Counted from the first letter of the stretch, positions 43,687-52,208 are shown. The stretch: 64,000 nucleotides of DNA from Leptonema sp964619535 (GCA_964619535.1 CAZUEX010000013.1:1-64000), one strand, 5' to 3'. Notes: generated by a model from the letters alone, not told the origin. Numbers and translations are program-made.

Positions 43687-46600
43687 CGGATTCGGTTCAC
43701 CAGATCCATGAGCTCCGGACGATTGGGCAGCATGAACATGCGACCAAGGAGCTCTGTGTCTTCTCTGAGGAAGTCAGTACTGATATAAATAAAACGGGAA
43801 TCCCTGTCAGGCTTCTCTTTTTCATCGATGTAGGCCAGCAGGTCTTTCGCCTTACCGTGAACAAAATGTGGCACAGTCGGAGTAATGGCCAGACCTGTGC
43901 GATTGGCCATCTCGTTCAGCAGGCTGGAACCAACGATATTCGTCAGCTCAGAAAGGACGGACTGCACATCTTCGATATTCATCGCATGCTTGTTGCGATC
44001 CTGTACCGAAATGCCCATCAGCTCGCCGGCTGCATTGTATCCCGTTTCTTCATCGAATACCAGCATGAGGAGGGCGTAAAAGTCCCCTTCCGTTTCAAGA
44101 AAGACACCGATGAGATCGGTTTCCGGTAAATAGGTTTGCAGATCACTGTATTGAATGGTCTGGAATTCCGGTACGGTAACCTCTACCGAAACGCCCAGCA
44201 GCTGTGACAGAACAAGGCCACCGTTGATCATACCCGTGTTGATCACGGAGTAAAGACGGTTATAGTCCCCTTCATCAAGCTCTTCTGGTTCGGACTCTCC
44301 GGCCGAGAAGATGCGCAGCCCCTGATCGAGACGCTCCACCTTTTCCTGTTGAAACGACGCAATCGATTGCTGTATCTGCTCTTCACCGATCACGGCCGGT
44401 GCCTCATCAAGACGGCTTAGAACGGTTTCCGAATTTTCGGCCACAGGGCTGTCTGCTGACACCTCTGCAGTCGCTGCTTCCGGCGATTCCACCGTTCCCA
44501 CCTCGACTGCATCGGCAGCGACTGCTTCGGGCTGGCTAACCTCTGCAGCAACCTCAGGCTGTGCAGGACCTGCCTCTGCAGCAGGCTCTGCAGGCGGAGC
44601 AGCCACGGCCACTTCCTGCCTGTCCTGCGCTTCCGTCTGCGACGGATGCGAAGAGGCGCTTGTAACGTCTCCGGATTCGCCGGCCTCTGGCCTTATGGCA
44701 TTCACATGGCGGGCTCCATGCTCCCTTCGTCGAAGTTTACGGCCCGACCAGGCAAGCTCTTTTACGCGATCGTTGTATCGTCGGATGGCCTGCAGGACCA
44801 CCTCGGAACGATCGTTCTTTTCCGCCGTCGCCGATTTGCTGGCAATCTCCATCAGACTGTGAACATCAAGCACCATAACGATGGAGCCATCCCCCATAAG
44901 ACAGGCACCGATCAGGCCATCCACACGTCTGTAGTTCTGCTCAAGAGATTTGATCACAATCTCTTTCTTGCCAATCATGTGATCGACGATGTATCCAATC
45001 TTGCGACCGGAAACGCTGGCGATAACGACGGGGAACTCTTCTTCCTGCCCACTATCGGGGATGCCCATCAGCTGACCCAGGCTAAAGACAGGAACGATTT
45101 CATTACGCAGATTGATAATGCTTTTTCCCTGCAGGCGGGTAATCTCAGAACGCGAAATGCGAATCGTTTCAACAACATCGGAAAGCGGGAAGGCATAGTC
45201 TTCGTTCTGAACCCGCACGAGAATAGCCGATATGATGGCAAGGGTAAGAGGGAAGGTCAGAATAAAGGCACTGCCCTGGCCGGGTGTGTTCTGGATCTGG
45301 ACGGTGCCCTTGAACTCACTGACCATCTTGCGGACAACGTTCATGCCAACACCGCGACCGCTCAGATCGCTGACCTGCTTTGCCGTGGAAAAGCCAGGCA
45401 GAAAGATCATATTGTAGATCTCTTCGTCCGAAGGCGTGGAACCAGCCGGCACAAGCCCCTGCTTGATGGCCTTGTCCAGGATCTTCTCTCTGTTCAGCCC
45501 GCGGCCGTCATCGCGAATCTCCACGTAGATGCTGTTTCCGCTCTGATAGGCCTTTAGCGTCACATTACCGATCGGATCCTTACCGGCCTTCAAACGCTCT
45601 TCTTTTGACTCGATTCCATGATCCAGGGCATTGCGAATCAGGTGGAGAAGAGGGTCATTCAGCGCATCGATAATGTTCTTGTCGAGCTCTGTATCTTCGC
45701 CTTCTATATGCAGCTCGATCTCTTTTCCAAGAGAAAGGGCCATGTCACGAACAGGACGGTTAAACCTCTGAAAGACAATACCGATGGGAATCATACGCGT
45801 TTTCATGATTCCCGTCTGTAGGTCGCGAGCGATGCGTCCGGCCTGGTCGATACGAGATTTCAGCTCTCCGAGCAATGTTGACTCACCAAACTCATTCAGC
45901 AGATCCTCATAGATCTTCAGGAGTCCGGAGTTTGTGATAACAAGCTCACCAACGTTGTTCAGCAGATAGTCAATCTTCTCTGAAGAGACCTTGATGTTTC
46001 TGGTTTTAAGGTGTGTATCCTGCAGATGTAGATTTGTCTTACGTTCCACCTGCGCCGTTCGTGTATCATGGTCCTGCAGGTCTATGGCTGCCAGGTGCAC
46101 CTCTTCGACCATATCCACCTGGCAGGCCTTGATGAGATTGTCCTTTTTCTCATCCCCGAAGAATATGAACTGCAAATAATTTACGCCTGCTCCCTCTTCC
46201 AGCTCCTTCACCGTAGGATTGGACATGTAAACGGTACCGATACGCCCCAGCTTATTCAAAAGTAGCAGGAAGCGCATGTTTTTCATCGGAGCGTCTTCGT
46301 CGATGGAAACGTAGCCCTGATAGGCAGGACTCTTCCCGGCAAGACGCTTGAGCTCCGCTTCCTGTTCGGCATTAAGCTGCAGTTGCGGAATCGGTTTTTC
46401 CTCGGCCGTCTCCTCTTGCATGGAGCCGGACTCTGCCTTTGACTCCGGTTCTGGCTCAGGGGTCGGCTCCGCCTCTGGCTGTGGATCTGGAGTCCCCGGG
46501 GCTTCCGCCTGTGCAGCAGGTTGCTCCAGGCCGTGGAATTCTTCGATCTGCTGAATCAGGTCGGCATACGTATCGTCAGGCATTTCGCCATTCTGGATGA

Positions 46601-46910
46601 CGGCCACCGCCTGTTTGATACGATCCAGGCTGGCAAAGAGCAGGTTTACAAGGTCGGTGTTCACCCGAATCGATCCCTCTCGAACCTTCTGAAACAGGTC
46701 TTCCATCTTATGGGCCAGACGCGAAAGGGTATCAAGCCCCACAAAGGCTGCGGATGATTTCAGGGTATGAGCCGAACGAAAGATCTCATTGATGATCTCA
46801 GGATCAGAATGGTCCTTTTCGAGCTGTAGAAGGTTGGTATTCAGGTTTTCGATATGTTCGGCCGCTTCATCCAGGAAGAGCTCTGTATATCGCTCTTTAT
46901 TGCCGCTCAT
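43683..46910 (-). CDS. cheA: Chemotaxis histidine kinase CheA with a C-terminal CheC-like domain
   Basis: 1075 residues, far above the usual ~650-700. In order: P1 Hpt with the phospho-His in IFRSAHTLKSSAAFVGLDTL (H48); an acidic Pro-rich linker; a P2-like domain (~195-285); P3 dimerisation and P4 kinase with N-box LLHLIRNALDHGIES and G-boxes IRDDGRGLN and LSGRGVGMNVVRKM; P5 CheW-like (~570-700); an Ala/Pro-rich linker (~720-850); and a CheC-like part (~865-1075). In that part VLSELTNIVGSSLLNEMANR keeps the E-x-x-N phosphatase site, while the first site (SVINTGMINGGLVLSQLLG) keeps Asn but has lost Glu. The kinase thus appears fused to its own CheY-P phosphatase. ATGA overlaps couple it to cheW and cheB. 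Confidence 0.93.
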   Translation of the reverse strand: MSGNKERYTELFLDEAAEHIENLNTNLLQLEKDHSDPEIINEIFRSAHTLKSSAAFVGLDTLSRLAHKMEDLFQKVREGSIRVNTDLVNLLFASLDRIKQAVAVIQNGEMPDDTYADLIQQIEEFHGLEQPAAQAEAPGTPDPQPEAEPTPEPEPESKAESGSMQEETAEEKPIPQLQLNAEQEAELKRLAGKSPAYQGYVSIDEDAPMKNMRFLLLLNKLGRIGTVYMSNPTVKELEEGAGVNYLQFIFFGDEKKDNLIKACQVDMVEEVHLAAIDLQDHDTRTAQVERKTNLHLQDTHLKTRNIKVSSEKIDYLLNNVGELVITNSGLLKIYEDLLNEFGESTLLGELKSRIDQAGRIARDLQTGIMKTRMIPIGIVFQRFNRPVRDMALSLGKEIELHIEGEDTELDKNIIDALNDPLLHLIRNALDHGIESKEERLKAGKDPIGNVTLKAYQSGNSIYVEIRDDGRGLNREKILDKAIKQGLVPAGSTPSDEEIYNMIFLPGFSTAKQVSDLSGRGVGMNVVRKMVSEFKGTVQIQNTPGQGSAFILTFPLTLAIISAILVRVQNEDYAFPLSDVVETIRISRSEITRLQGKSIINLRNEIVPVFSLGQLMGIPDSGQEEEFPVVIASVSGRKIGYIVDHMIGKKEIVIKSLEQNYRRVDGLIGACLMGDGSIVMVLDVHSLMEIASKSATAEKNDRSEVVLQAIRRYNDRVKELAWSGRKLRRREHGARHVNAIRPEAGESGDVTSASSHPSQTEAQDRQEVAVAAPPAEPAAEAGPAQPEVAAEVSQPEAVAADAVEVGTVESPEAATAEVSADSPVAENSETVLSRLDEAPAVIGEEQIQQSIASFQQEKVERLDQGLRIFSAGESEPEELDEGDYNRLYSVINTGMINGGLVLSQLLGVSVEVTVPEFQTIQYSDLQTYLPETDLIGVFLETEGDFYALLMLVFDEETGYNAAGELMGISVQDRNKHAMNIEDVQSVLSELTNIVGSSLLNEMANRTGLAITPTVPHFVHGKAKDLLAYIDEKEKPDRDSRFIYISTDFLREDTELLGRMFMLPNRPELMDLVNRIR

Positions 46911-47437
46911 AGAACACCGCCTTCTTCAAGCATGTCTGTCTCTTTTTCAGGCAGACGATCACGAAATAGTAATGCAAGATTGAAAATCAGGAAGATAAAA
47001 TCATCGGTGCGGCCCACACCGCTCAGATACTCCTGTGAAAAGCCCCGCAGCTCTGCCCCTTCAATACTGGACTCTTTCAGGGCAACCACCTCTACCACGG
47101 AATCCACAAGCAATCCCATACTCTTCTCGTTCACCGAACAAACAACGATCCGGCTTGTGGGATGCAGCTCCGCATATTCATTGCCCAGGGTTTTCCGGAC
47201 ATCGAGAACGGGAATGATATTGCCACGCAGGTTTATTACACCGAGCACCTCTTCTTCTACGTTGGGCAGCCTTGTTACAGGCAGGGGCTTCAGTATTTCG
47301 TGGATCTGCAGCAGATCCACTCCGTACAGGCCTTCTCCACATCGAAAAACGAGGAACTGCGCCTCGGCTTCCGTGGAGACGCTGTCGTCATCGACGTCTT
47401 CATTCCAGGCAATGGCATTGAGAGAATTCTCGGGCAT
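46907..47437 (-). CDS. cheW: Chemotaxis coupling protein CheW
   Basis: Links receptors to CheA. The two SH3-like barrels are plain: AQFLVFRCGEGLYGVDLLQI, then ILKPLPVTRLPNVEEEVLGV and INLRGNIIPVLDVRKTLG, the strongest family signature, and VCSVNEKSMGLLVDSVVEVV. At 176 residues it has a ~25-residue acidic N-terminal extension. It is the first che gene here, five bases after fau, and its stop overlaps the cheA start. Confidence 0.95.
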   Translation of the reverse strand: MPENSLNAIAWNEDVDDDSVSTEAEAQFLVFRCGEGLYGVDLLQIHEILKPLPVTRLPNVEEEVLGVINLRGNIIPVLDVRKTLGNEYAELHPTSRIVVCSVNEKSMGLLVDSVVEVVALKESSIEGAELRGFSQEYLSGVGRTDDFIFLIFNLALLFRDRLPEKETDMLEEGGVL

Positions 47438-47442
47438 ATTCG

Positions 47443-48003
47443 TTATTCCACGGTTCCAGTATCGGTTACGAGCTCATCCAGTTTTATATCATGGGACTGT
47501 TCTGGGAAGTCAATTTCAACCAGTTCGACGGGCAATACGGACACTTTACGACAGCGAGCCGAATAGAAAGAGAAATATCGGTCAAAAAAGCCACCACCAC
47601 GTCCAAGCCGAAAACGACGTGAATTGCAGGCAAGTGCCGGTACAAGCATCAGGGATTCCTGATCGGGTACGGCCACGCTGCTGGATTGTGGCTCGGCAAT
47701 GCCAAACCGACCGGGCTTTAGCTCTGCGGTGCGGCCACCTGCCCTGTAGGCCATGAATTCCATCTGATCTTCCCGAATCACCGGCAGAAAAAGATCACAG
47801 CCCAGGGCCTCAACATGCGACAGCAGATTCAGCTCATCACCAAACGGGGCCGTTAGAAAGATACGACTGCAGCCTCGATCCAGATAGTGGCGAATCCGTT
47901 GTATGGCCTTCTCTTCCAGGCCCTGCCTGCGCTCTGCGTTCAGGCCAGACCAGATGTCCCTGGCATACCGACGCGCTTCATCTTTGTTCGAAAAGCTCTT
48001 CAT
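47443..48003 (-). CDS. fau: 5-formyltetrahydrofolate cyclo-ligase
   Basis: Converts 5-formyl-THF to 5,10-methenyl-THF using ATP; folate chemistry connects it with GlyA, also in the window. The family's nucleotide/folate site is RRFRLGRGGGFFDRYF, preceded by ESLMLVPALACNS. The N-terminal KDEARRYARDIWSGLNAERR fits the R-x-x-x-R pattern. The frame remains open to 48183, but ATG 48003 with AGGG six bases upstream gives the family's length (~187 residues); the extra 60 codons have no family pattern and lie in the candidate 6S RNA. Gene order zapA-6S-fau matches proteobacteria. It is 5 bp before cheW. Confidence 0.92.
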   Translation of the reverse strand: MKSFSNKDEARRYARDIWSGLNAERRQGLEEKAIQRIRHYLDRGCSRIFLTAPFGDELNLLSHVEALGCDLFLPVIREDQMEFMAYRAGGRTAELKPGRFGIAEPQSSSVAVPDQESLMLVPALACNSRRFRLGRGGGFFDRYFSFYSARCRKVSVLPVELVEIDFPEQSHDIKLDELVTDTGTVE

Positions 48004-48049
48004 CTGCCACCCTTTCAGGACATCGCGCACTTGACATTGGCCGTAACAT

Positions 48050-48200
48050 GCGTAGATTGGAATGGGGTTCTGCCTCGCTCGTGCTGCTTTTTCCGGACCG
48101 TAAAGAATTCCAGAGGGATCTCGCGTTCGGTCGATGATATCAGGCTCTGCGGAGTAGGTAGATTCGGTCGGTAGAGAACCCACCTATGCAATAGGTCCCC
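48050..48200 (-). ncRNA. ssrS: Probable 6S RNA (ends approximate)
   Basis: The 235-base gap between zapA and fau is where 6S RNA, a regulator that binds the sigma-70 holoenzyme, lies in many bacteria. On the minus strand GGGTTCT (48181-48175) can pair with AGAACCC (48071-48065) as a closing stem. Between them are CCTGATATCATCG and CGGTCCGGAAAAAGCAGCAC, which resemble the 3'-half CGGTCCG and A-rich segment of the E. coli RNA. A perfect hairpin ACCTAT/ATAGGT (48196-48182) lies just 5' of the closing stem. Synteny is the strongest evidence; the fold was drawn by eye and the ends are uncertain by tens of bases. Confidence 0.5.
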
Positions 48201-48220
48201 GGGAATTTCAAATAACGGCG

Positions 48221-48238
48221 AAGGCGGTTCCCCGCCTT
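48221..48238 (-). terminator. Hairpin directly after zapA
   Basis: On the minus strand AAGGCGG (48238-48232), loop GGAA, CCGCCTT (48227-48221) starts immediately after the zapA stop. No T-run follows, so it may be a partial terminator or processing signal between the zapA mRNA and the candidate 6S RNA. Confidence 0.5.
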
Positions 48239-48571
48239 TCAGAAGCTGTCTCCGACAATCCCTTCGTCGAGTAAATCGATCAGATAGCGGGTTTTCTGAA
48301 CAATGAGATCCTGATCGGGAAGATCTGCCCCCTTTGTCCCTGTGGACCGCTCCTGCAAAAGCTCATCGGCAAGATTCAATGCCACAAGGGTTGCAAGCTT
48401 TGTGCGCGAAAGCCCTGGCGCCTGGCTGGCCAGTTCTCGCATCCGCCGGTCCACCAGGCGCGCAACTTCAGCAATGTATTCCGGATCGGCTCCGTCTCCG
48501 CGAACGGTGCAGGGTTCACCGTAGATGTCCACCCGGACTCGCGAAACCGTTTCCTTTCCTGATGAGGTCAT
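48239..48571 (-). CDS. zapA: Cell division protein ZapA
   Basis: Cross-links FtsZ filaments at midcell. 110 residues with the ZapA pattern: a beta-hairpin start (VRVDIYGEPCTVRGDGADPE), then YIAEVARLVDRRMRELASQA and KLATLVALNLADELLQE, leading to the C-terminal coiled coil. Its ATG overlaps the stop of the upstream coiled-coil gene by ATGA (48571-48568), and fau lies downstream with the 6S candidate between. Confidence 0.9.
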   Translation of the reverse strand: MTSSGKETVSRVRVDIYGEPCTVRGDGADPEYIAEVARLVDRRMRELASQAPGLSRTKLATLVALNLADELLQERSTGTKGADLPDQDLIVQKTRYLIDLLDEGIVGDSF

Positions 48572-49413
48572 GTGTTTCGGGTATCCTCTTCCACAATTAA
48601 GAAATCGTCATCGTCATCCATATCGAAGATGCCGATATCATCATCGTCATCAAGAAGCACATCATCTTCCACCGAGGCAACGCTGCCCTCTTCTGGCGGA
48701 GGGGCAAAATCGCCAGCAGGTACGGCAGGAGCGGCTGCAGCTTCCGCCGGAGCAGGCTCAGCAGCAGCGGCCGGTGCAGGCTGGGCTTCCTGTTCAGGGG
48801 CCGCCTCAGCGATCATCTCCACTTCGCCGTCATCGGCAAAGATGACATCATCGTCCTCATCATCGAGAATGATAATGTCTTCGTCTTCGTCAGCGGCATC
48901 CGCCGTCGATGTCTCTGCTTGCTGCGGACCGGCAGCAGGCGGAGCAGGTGCTGAAGGCTCTAACGGAAGGTCTTCATCCTCCAGAACGACGACCGACTCG
49001 TCCTCTTCGACGGCAGTGGTCGACGACACCGGTTCATCATCCTCTTTTACGGCAACGTCATCTGCCGCAACAGGGGCGGCCACCGGAGCACTGGAGGCAA
49101 CGGGCTCAGCAGACATCGCCGGACGCCCTTCTACATCAGAAAAACGGGACAGCATCTCGGTGATGCGTTTTTCAAGAACGGCCTCTTTCTCTTTCAGCTC
49201 GTTCAACTCCGCCCCCGTGCGGTCCAGCTGCTCTTTCAGGGATTGTATCGTCTTTTCTTTCTCGTCGAGGGCGACCTTCAGTTCGTCATGTTCCGATCGC
49301 AGACGTTCATTTTCCGTCTCGAGACGCGAATTCTCAGATCGCAGGTCACCAATCAGCTCAAGCGCCCGTACGATGCGGCCCTCAAGTTCATCGAGTTGTT
49401 CGAGAGTAATCAT
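48568..49413 (-). CDS. ZapB-like coiled-coil protein with a long acidic tail
   Basis: 281 residues. The first ~95 form an uninterrupted coiled coil (ITLEQLDELEGRIVRALELI, SENSRLETENERLRSEHDEL, LDEKEKTIQSLKEQLDRTGA) in the style of ZapB. The rest is low-complexity, rich in Ala, Pro, Glu and Asp (VVVLEDEDLPLEPSAPAPPA, EDIIILDDEDDDVIFADDGE), ending in repeated acidic clusters, and is probably disordered. ZapB partners ZapA at the Z-ring, and the coupling of the two genes here supports that role, but the acidic tail of ~185 residues is not part of ordinary ZapB (~80 residues). Confidence 0.75.
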   Translation of the reverse strand: MITLEQLDELEGRIVRALELIGDLRSENSRLETENERLRSEHDELKVALDEKEKTIQSLKEQLDRTGAELNELKEKEAVLEKRITEMLSRFSDVEGRPAMSAEPVASSAPVAAPVAADDVAVKEDDEPVSSTTAVEEDESVVVLEDEDLPLEPSAPAPPAAGPQQAETSTADAADEDEDIIILDDEDDDVIFADDGEVEMIAEAAPEQEAQPAPAAAAEPAPAEAAAAPAVPAGDFAPPPEEGSVASVEDDVLLDDDDDIGIFDMDDDDDFLIVEEDTRNT

Positions 49414-49523
49414 TGCAGCTCCTTGAAATGTTCCCGAAAGGGAGGAGAGGTTTTGATTACATTAACGGCACTCTGTCCAGAAACAAGTAGATTTTTTCGC
49501 AATGGCGGAGTCTGCCGTACATC

Positions 49524-49545
49524 AAAAAAGGGGGCCAGGGCCCCC
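49524..49545 (-). terminator. Strong intrinsic terminator after rplT
   Basis: On the minus strand GGGGGCC (49545-49539) and GGCCCCC (49536-49530) form a G+C-rich stem with a tight loop, followed by six T residues (49529-49524). It lies 27 bases past the rplT stop and ends the infC-rpmI-rplT operon. Confidence 0.9.
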
Positions 49546-49571
49546 TTCTCTGCATCGCTATCCGGACGTGA

Positions 49572-49919
49572 TCAGCCTTTTTTTACTTCTTCGACGACCG
49601 CTGAAAAGGCAGCCGGATCGATGACAGCCAGATCGGCCAGCATCTTGCGGTTCAGCTGAACACCCGATTTAGACAGCATGTATACAAATCGTGAATACGA
49701 AAGGCCGTGCGGACGGACTGCTGCATTGATACGCAGGATCCACAGGCTTCTCATCTGTCGCTTTTTCTGCTTGCGACCGACAAAGCCATTGTGGCCGGCA
49801 TGAAGCAGTGCCGTTTTCGCAATTCGGTAAAGCCTGTGACGGGCTCCACGAAAGCCTTTTGCGGCTTTCAGCACGCGCTTGCGTCGATTTCGATGTACGA
49901 TTCCGTTCTTCGTTCTCAT
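49572..49919 (-). CDS. rplT: 50S ribosomal protein L20
   Basis: rRNA-binding protein needed early in 50S assembly and often the repressor of its own operon. 115 residues: RKRVLKAAKGFRGARHRLYR, ALLHAGHNGFVGRKQKKRQM, RSLWILRINAAVRPHGLSYS and the helical C-domain. Last gene of infC-rpmI-rplT, 18 bp after rpmI, followed by a strong terminator. Confidence 0.98.
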   Translation of the reverse strand: MRTKNGIVHRNRRKRVLKAAKGFRGARHRLYRIAKTALLHAGHNGFVGRKQKKRQMRSLWILRINAAVRPHGLSYSRFVYMLSKSGVQLNRKMLADLAVIDPAAFSAVVEEVKKG

Positions 49920-49937
49920 TGTCTGCCTGTATTACTA

Positions 49938-50135
49938 TCAGGAATAGGGAAGTAGCCGCTTAATCTCGGCCAGATTCGTTTCATGAATCATGCCACCCTG
50001 CGCCAGACGACGCAGCCGTTTCGGGCTTTTCTTTGTCAGGATATGGTTCTTGAAGGCACCTGCCTTCTTTACCTTTCCGGTTGCCGTTACCCGGAACCGT
50101 TTTGCAGCCGAACGTTTTGTTTTAATCTTTGGCAT
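49938..50135 (-). CDS. rpmI: 50S ribosomal protein L35
   Basis: 65 residues, the normal length. It has PKIKTKRSAAKRFRVTATGK and the central HILTKKSPKRLRRLAQGG with strong basic character. It sits between infC (33 bp) and rplT (18 bp) as in most bacteria. Confidence 0.98.
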   Translation of the reverse strand: MPKIKTKRSAAKRFRVTATGKVKKAGAFKNHILTKKSPKRLRRLAQGGMIHETNLAEIKRLLPYS

Positions 50136-50168
50136 GGTTCTATTCCGATAGATTTCAATGGTAAAGGA

Positions 50169-50822
50169 TCAATCCAGATTCTGTGCAGGCCCTGCTGGAT
50201 CAACTGCTTTTTTATCGTTTTTCCCCTGCTGTGCCCGATCGGCTCCCTTTTTTTCGGCAGCCTTTTCGGCCTTCTTCTTGGCCGCTGCCAGCGGAGCCAC
50301 AACGCAGACGATCTGCCGTCCATCCATACGGGGCGGTGATTCCGGCGAAGCAAGCGAGGACACATCTTTGAGGAAGCGCTGTACCAGGGCCATACCGATC
50401 TCGGGGTGAGCGATCTCACGACCACGGAAACGCAGGGACACCTTCACCTTATCGCCATCTTCGAGGAACTCAACGGCACGCTTCCGTTTGATCTCGTAGT
50501 CATGGTCGCCGATCTTCGGCTTGAATTTGATCTCTTTGATCTCTACAGTGTGCTGATTCTTTGCCTGAAGCTTTTTCTTCTTCTGCTGGTCGAAGCGCCA
50601 CTTACCGAAATCGATAATCTTGCAGACCGGCGGATCCTGACCTGCTGACACCTCAACAAGATCCAGGCCAGAATCCTCGGCAAGCCGGATGGCCTCCCTT
50701 GTATCCATCAACTCGATACCTTTTCCGTCGATCACCACGCGCACCTTGGGGCTCGAGATCTGCCTGTTAATACGCGGGAGCTTTTCTATCTCCCTTCGGG
50801 GGGTATGAAATCGTCTTGCCAT
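50169..50822 (-). CDS. infC: Translation initiation factor IF-3
   Basis: Prevents premature 50S joining and checks start codon pairing. N-domain: RINRQISSPKVRVVIDGKGI and LAEDSGLDLVEVSAGQDPPV followed by CKIIDFGKW; C-domain: KEIKFKPKIGDHDYEIKRKR and GDKVKVSLRFRGREIAHPEI. At 217 residues it is about 40 longer than usual, due to a Lys/Ala-rich C-terminal tail (AAAKKKAEKAAEKKGADRAQ). The start is ATG 50822 with GGAG five bases upstream, not the rare AUU used in E. coli infC, so that form of autoregulation is not expected. Confidence 0.97.
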   Translation of the reverse strand: MARRFHTPRREIEKLPRINRQISSPKVRVVIDGKGIELMDTREAIRLAEDSGLDLVEVSAGQDPPVCKIIDFGKWRFDQQKKKKLQAKNQHTVEIKEIKFKPKIGDHDYEIKRKRAVEFLEDGDKVKVSLRFRGREIAHPEIGMALVQRFLKDVSSLASPESPPRMDGRQIVCVVAPLAAAKKKAEKAAEKKGADRAQQGKNDKKAVDPAGPAQNLD

Positions 50823-50851
50823 CCAGTCTCCTTAGCTGTGCCGTTTTACAG

Positions 50852-50868
50852 GGTTGGCTTTGCCAACC
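50852..50868 (-). promoter_or_regulatory. Hairpin in the infC leader
   Basis: In the leader of infC-rpmI-rplT, GGTTGGC (50868-50862), loop AAA, GCCAACC (50858-50852) forms a 7-pair hairpin 30 bases before the ATG. No T-run follows. L20-binding leaders regulate this operon in several phyla; this hairpin is only a candidate for such control. Confidence 0.4.
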
Positions 50869-50951
50869 TTTACGGTCTTAACATAAAAATTAACATTGTT
50901 CTCGCAGATGCAAGCATAATTCCTTTTCATGCTTTTCTGCTTTTCGGCGGA

Positions 50952-52208
50952 TCAATCCAGCCGGAAATCCTTCATCGGGAAGGCCTTGCAGAGCTCCTGC
51001 ACGCCGTCCGAAACCTTCTTGATATTCTCCTGATCGGAGGGCGCTTCCAGCAGATCACAGATCAGGTTGCCAACCCGTCGGAACTCATCCTCACGGAAAC
51101 CACGCGTGGTCAGGGCCGGAGAGCCGAAACGCACACCACTGGCCACCGCAGGAGGATTCGGATCAAAAGGAATGGTGTTCTTATTGGCTGTAATACCGGC
51201 ATGATGCAATGCGTCGGCCGCAACAGCTCCCGTCAAACCTCGGGAAAATACGTTCAGAAGAACGATGTGGTTATCCGTTCCTCCACTGACCACACTGAAG
51301 CCCCGTGAAAGGAACACCTCTGCCAGCACCTTTGCATTGGCCTTCACCTGTTTGATATAGTCCCTGTATTCCGGTTTCAGGGCCTCGCCGAAGGCCACAG
51401 CCTTGGCAGCAATCACATGCATCAACGGTCCTCCCTGGATGCCAGGGAATACACGACTGTTCAGGGTCTTTCCACGATCCATGTCGTCGGTCAAAATCAG
51501 GCCGCCTCTTGGGCCACGCAGGGTCTTATGAGTCGTCGTCGTTACATAGTGGGCTACACCGACAGGGTTGGGATGCTCTCCAACGGCCACCAGCCCGGCA
51601 ATGTGGGCAATATCGGCCATAAGGACAGCACCGACCTCGTCGGCAATCTCTCGAAAGCGATCGAACTCAAGAACCCGGGGATAGGCAGAAAACCCTGCAA
51701 TGATCATCTTCGGCTTATGCTCTCTGGCCAGTTTACGCAGGGCGTCAAAGTCAATGCGGTGATCCGATTCCCGCACACCATAGGGGATGGGGCGGTAGAT
51801 CCGACCGGAAAAGTTCACCTTCGAACCGTGTGTGAGGTGACCGCCGTGAGAGAGGTCCATACCGAGAAAGTGATCGCCTGGCTCCAGGGCTGCCAGAAAA
51901 ACCGCTGCATTGGCCTGAGCACCGGAATGCGGCTGCACGTTTGCGTAGGCTGCACCGAAAAGCTTTTTTGCGCGCTCCAGGGCAAGGCTTTCCACGGCAT
52001 CGGCCTGCTCACAGCCATTGTAGTAACGCTTGCCCGGGTATCCTTCCGCGTATTTGTTCGTAAGGGTTGAGGAGTAGGCCTCCAGGACACTGCGGCTGAC
52101 GAAGTTTTCCGAGGCAATCATCTCGAGGGAATGCTCCTGCCGTTCGTCTTCTTTGACCAGGACATCGTAGACATCGGGGTCAGATTCTTTTAAGAAATGC
52201 TTCAGCAT
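50952..52208 (-). CDS. glyA: Serine hydroxymethyltransferase
   Basis: PLP enzyme making glycine and 5,10-methylene-THF from serine. 418 residues from ATG 52208. Signatures: EHSLEMIASENFVSRSVLEA, NKYAEGYPGKRYYNGCEQAD, LSHGGHLTHGSKVNFSG, and the PLP-binding Lys in VTTTTHKTLRGPRGGLIL. GGAG seven bases upstream supports the start; the frame stays open to 52427, across the lplA stop and 3' end, but that extension has no family pattern. It is 28 bp downstream of the lipoate ligase gene; infC begins 129 bp beyond its stop. Confidence 0.97.
   Translation of the reverse strand: MLKHFLKESDPDVYDVLVKEDERQEHSLEMIASENFVSRSVLEAYSSTLTNKYAEGYPGKRYYNGCEQADAVESLALERAKKLFGAAYANVQPHSGAQANAAVFLAALEPGDHFLGMDLSHGGHLTHGSKVNFSGRIYRPIPYGVRESDHRIDFDALRKLAREHKPKMIIAGFSAYPRVLEFDRFREIADEVGAVLMADIAHIAGLVAVGEHPNPVGVAHYVTTTTHKTLRGPRGGLILTDDMDRGKTLNSRVFPGIQGGPLMHVIAAKAVAFGEALKPEYRDYIKQVKANAKVLAEVFLSRGFSVVSGGTDNHIVLLNVFSRGLTGAVAADALHHAGITANKNTIPFDPNPPAVASGVRFGSPALTTRGFREDEFRRVGNLICDLLEAPSDQENIKKVSDGVQELCKAFPMKDFRLD

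Noticed and set aside
44646..45557. 303-codon plus-strand ORF inside cheA
   Set aside because: The minus-strand CheA frame is continuous with all domain motifs; the plus-strand product matches no pattern and has no ribosome-binding site.
48004..48183. 60-residue N-terminal extension of fau
   Set aside because: No homology pattern to the family; the segment coincides with the candidate 6S RNA and the ATG at 48003 has a ribosome-binding site.
48572..49426. Serine-rich plus-strand ORF of 284 codons
   Set aside because: It is the antisense shadow of the acidic, Asp/Glu-rich ZapB-like gene, whose GAT/GAA/GAG codons read as Ser-rich strings on the other strand.
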